From Macrotis lagotis (lineage: Eukaryota > Chordata > Mammalia > Peramelemorphia > Peramelidae), in contig NC_133665.1 in assembly GCF_037893015.1 (NCBI RefSeq), positions 22,578,869 through 22,642,868 of the forward strand: a stretch of 64,000 bases of DNA, written 5' to 3'. Within the stretch, counting starts at the first letter, position 1; the number at the start of each line of letters is the position of its first letter. Below, piece by piece: positions 60,600 to 64,000 of this stretch. Both the position numbers and the translations under genes were made by a program. The notes under the pieces are model-generated. The model had not been told where the DNA came from and did no database searches. It saw only the letters and a program-made list of their open reading frames with translations.

Positions 60600-61690
60600 A
60601 TGCATTTGTTGCAAAGGATGAAAAGGTAAAGAAATTCTATGAAGAATTTAATAACACCTTCCAAATCAAACAAGGCACATTTGATACTCTATAACTTCAA
60701 TGAAAAGGTGTACATCAGAAAGAATAAAAAATATGGTGCAAGATATAGTTCAAGAGTAAAAAACAAGTCAGGCTAGTATGATATAGAAGCCTTAAACATT
60801 TATATTGTCAAGATTTTCTTTGGGAAAGGAACAAGAGGTATTGGCAACACCAAGTATCATAATGAAATGGAATTGATCATATATAAATGACCAGGCAATG
60901 ATTCATTACTGATATGGATACCATTCCCAAATCGGCTGCCTAAGTGTAGTCTTAGAGTTGGAGCAAATATCAAAATTAATCTAAAAGAAGAAATAACAAA
61001 TTCAGGAAATCATAGGATATATATGATTAACATAATCCCTTAAACAAGCTATTTGTGCAAGAACAACAACATAAGGAAATGTATAAAGCAACTTATCAAC
61101 CCAGGTTGAAGTTATTTCCATAAAAAAATTACTAATGCCAATGAATTTCAAAAACATGAAGACTAAATTGCCAAGAAATTGCTTTTGTCAAGAAGAGATA
61201 TACAGCAACTATGGCACCACAGGCTTAGAATATAAATTCATAAAATTTTATACATTATCACCTTAAACAAAGAATGAAAAGGGAAAGAAAAAAGTAAGCA
61301 TAAAGTTGGCAAGACATCCAACTATGTAGAGTCATTTTAAGAATAATTAAAGTTAAAACTGTAATGAGGACAAGTGAAAATGATCAAAGTTCTATAAGGA
61401 CCAGTTTATTCTTTCATTCAGGATAGTATAGTAAGATTTTAATATCATACCTCCCCCAAGAAATAGAAATGTCACTGAATAAAACTAGATAGAACAAGCA
61501 ACTGGACTAGACCAGTCTGTGTTGATGACAACACATTTTGAATGTTGAAAAGATTTTGAACCTTTTAATTACCTAAAAAAAGTTGACAGAGAAAACAAAA
61601 ATAATTATTGACCTACATGCCTAGTTTCCCTTAATAGAAAATGTTTGTGAGAGTGATTTACACATTCATACTTTAAGTGTATCCTTGTTG
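60600..61690 (+). mobile_element. RTE-clade LINE remnant, plus strand (endonuclease to RT start)
   Basis: The plus strand, with stops, reads KFYEEFNNTFQIKQG near 60630, a 'GKGTRGIGNTKYHNEMEL'-like block near 60820 and 'LRVGANIKINLK' near 60950. These fit the endonuclease region of RTE LINEs. Later sequence is decayed. The 3' half of such an element is seen separately at 39.4-41.0 kb. Confidence 0.6.
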
Positions 61691-61947
61691 AAGGTATAAG
61701 AAGATAAGGAGAAATTTGCAAATTACATTTTATAAGACCACATTATTTACAATCACATATAATTAATTGAAGAGTATAGATAATATAAGCTCCTATTGTG
61801 ATTATTTCTTGACTATAAAAGAAATAAATTCTATGGAATAAGGGGCTGACTTGAAGGCTCTTCCCACAAGATATTTTCCATGTATATTTCAAAATCATAT
61901 AAGACTTTACAACACAAGTAATTTTTTTGATAACTCTCTAATTATTA

Positions 61948-62100
61948 TTATTTTTTAGGTTTTTGCAAGGCAAACAGGGTTGAGTGGCTTGCCCAAGGTC
62001 ACACAGCTATGTAATTATTAAGTGTCTGAGACTGGATTTGAACCCAGGTACTCCTGACTCCAGGGCTGGTGCTTTATCCACTGTGCCACCTAACCACCCC
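61948..62100 (-). mobile_element. WSINE1-type SINE, minus strand, full length
   Basis: Complete unit. Direct repeats taactctctaattatta (61931-61947) and taactctccaattatta (62101-62117), one mismatch. Confidence 0.93.
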
Positions 62101-62214
62101 TAACTCTCCAATTATTAACATCAAATAAAAGCATAAAGCAAAGAGACATGCATTTACCAAAGGTGACTGCTATTGTCACAAAAGATATCCAGTGTAGATT
62201 CAATATTAAAGATG

Positions 62215-62585
62215 AATTTCAAACAGATGAATAAATTATAGAATGTGAATGCAGTGGAATGTTATTGTGCCATAAAAAATCTAATAAAAACAGAGAAATC
62301 TGAGAAGATCATGAAGTAATTCAGAGTAAGGTGATAATAACCATGAGAACAATTTGTACAAGACAAATAACTGATCAATTCAATGAGCAAATATATTTGA
62401 AGGACCACTGTCAAGTTATACTACCCACTTGCTGACAGTGAATTGTGCATAAAATTTATATTTTTGGATGTGTATAATATGGAAATTTCTTTTGCTTAAC
62501 TAAGTACAATTTTATGAGAGTTTTATTCTTTTCTTTTTAATGGGGAGGGGTTGATTGAAAGAAAATAAATGCTAATTGAAAAGTT
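62215..62585 (+). mobile_element. Old L1 3' end, plus strand
   Basis: 'gaatgcagtggaatgttatt', 'gtgccataaaaaatctaata', a G-rich run near 62541 and an A-rich end. Diverged. Confidence 0.55.
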
Positions 62586-62730
62586 AAGTTTTTAAAAATC
62601 AATTTAATTCCCTGTAGTTGATGAAATTCTCCAAATGTTCCTGTTTGTGGTTGTTATTGTGCTAATTGCCTCAAACTTGTAAAATTATAGAATCTCCTAA
62701 ATGAAATTAATAATTTTTCAAAATAGAATT

Positions 62731-62825
62731 TATATATATATAAGTACATTCACATATAGCTTCTGTGTATATACATGTATGCTATATGTATATATATATA
62801 TATATATATACACACCCATATATGT

Positions 62826-62862
<37 letters not shown>
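62731..62862. repeat. TA and CA microsatellite cluster
   Basis: TA run at 62731-62742, longer TA run at 62787-62811, CA run at 62833-62862. Overlapping short frames on both strands are artefacts. Confidence 0.95.
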
Positions 62863-62864
<2 letters not shown>

Positions 62865-63435
62865 TATACACATATATTTATTTGCCTTAGACAATGTATA
62901 AAGACATACTGTGTTAGGTCCAGAGTTGAATTGGAAGAAGGAGAATAGTGACCTTTTATAAACCATATATGTCTTTTTAACAATACAAAAGGTCATCTTC
63001 TAAACACCAATATTCTTCCCATGATGTTGGATGACTACAAGTCAAAGAATTCTATAGTCTCCAAAGAACTAAAATTAAGGATCAACCAACGGGTATAACC
63101 AATGGATAACCAGTATGCTTTACTAATATCAGGAAACTGAATGTTAACCTGTGGAGCATTTCTTAGAAGACATGAAGAAGACAGTCACACATGATGTATA
63201 GACATAATCTGGTTTCAATATGAGAATGTCCATATTGTTGAGATCAAATATCCACTGGAGTAATTAAATAATTGAATGCTTTTAATCTGAATTATGATTA
63301 ACTGATATTGTGCATTTCATAAACAGAAAAAGGAGAGAAAAACCAAAGAGCCCAAACTTATATTGTTAATGATAGATTCACTTTGTACTCTAGACATTAT
63401 CTTTATGTTATTTAACAGAAGAAACTTTCTTTTCA
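62863..63435. other. Gene-free sequence, no repeat recognised
   Basis: AT-rich intronic or intergenic sequence without supportable signal. Confidence 0.35.
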
Positions 63436-63439
63436 TTAT

Positions 63440-63690
63440 TAGTAACTACATTTTCATAGTGTTTTAAGGTTCACAAAATATTTTATATATCAAATAGGTA
63501 CACAGAATCTGAGTCTTGCAGCACTACAGGTATTTTTATCAACATTTTAAAGATGATTAACAGGTACAGAAAGGTCACATGACTTGCTCGTAACAGCAAA
63601 TCAATAGTGTCAGAGGTGAATTTTGAACTGAATTTCCTACCAATCATATATCTAGATTTTATATTTTATATCATTTTACCTCTATCCCCA
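63440..63690 (-). mobile_element. THER1/MIR-type SINE, minus strand
   Basis: 'catagtgttttaaggttcac', 'aacattttaaagatgattaa' and 'gtcagaggtgaattttgaac' in reverse CORE-SINE order. Confidence 0.65.
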
Positions 63691-64000
63691 ATGTCTGATT
63701 TCTGTTTTGAGCAAAAAAAAATTTTTTTTAAAATCTAACAGCTGATACAGAAGCAGGATATATGTGTGAGTAACAACAAAACCTTGTTTTTCAAAAAAGG
63801 AGATGTATATTCTTTGGCAATACTGTCACCTTCATATAGTTCACTCTAGAATGATTGGCCTAGATGATGATACCAACTACCTGGCAAAGAACCTATCAAA
63901 ATAATAGATCTAGAAATTGTTGGCTGGTCCTGAAGGGACTTTAAATACACATCATTATCATTTTAAGGAAAGACAATATAAAGCCATTGGAAGAAAGATA

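Noticed and set aside
62701..62996. Overlapping Tyr/Ile and Cys/Val repeat frames on both strands
   Set aside because: Translations of TA and CA microsatellites.

Overview
The window is vertebrate nuclear DNA, AT-rich and dominated by interspersed repeats. The repeats point to a marsupial: many copies of a tRNA-derived SINE of the type called WSINE1 in Australian marsupials, plus MAR1, MIR/THER1, CR1/L3, L2, RTE and several ages of L1, including an ORF1-only 'half-L1' (HAL1-like) element. From the SINE type I infer an australidelphian marsupial, probably a dasyurid. The species is not proven.

Only one protein-coding gene is convincing. Between about 42.0 and 54.6 kb the minus strand carries the 3' end of SMARCA2 (BRM, an ATPase subunit of SWI/SNF chromatin remodelling complexes). 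Five exons are resolved with canonical splice sites and compatible phases. Three encode most of the bromodomain and the acidic tail start, one encodes the basic AT-hook-like segment, and the last holds 11 codons, the stop and a 3' UTR of about 0.9 kb with two AATAAA signals. The protein's N-terminal bulk lies beyond the right edge or in exons I could not find.

Layout: 1-42 kb is gene-free sequence downstream of SMARCA2, built of nested L1s, SINEs, L2, CR1/L3 and RTE remnants, microsatellites and polypyrimidine tracts. 42-54.6 kb holds the SMARCA2 exons; the 8.2-kb intron between the two C-terminal-tail exons contains the HAL1-like element in the gene's orientation. 54.6-64 kb is upstream intronic sequence with more SINE, L2, RTE and L1 copies.

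The most interesting part is about 55.7-57.0 kb. A candidate alternative first exon there (ATG at 56570, strong donor at 56517) splices in frame and in the right phase to the bromodomain exon. Upstream of it are three diverged tandem units, each with an octamer-like core, and a long GT/GA tract. Downstream is a perfect RFX X-box palindrome. Together these suggest an internal promoter for a short bromodomain-only SMARCA2 product. No CRISPR arrays, rRNA genes, stand-alone tRNA genes or bacterial-type operons are present.
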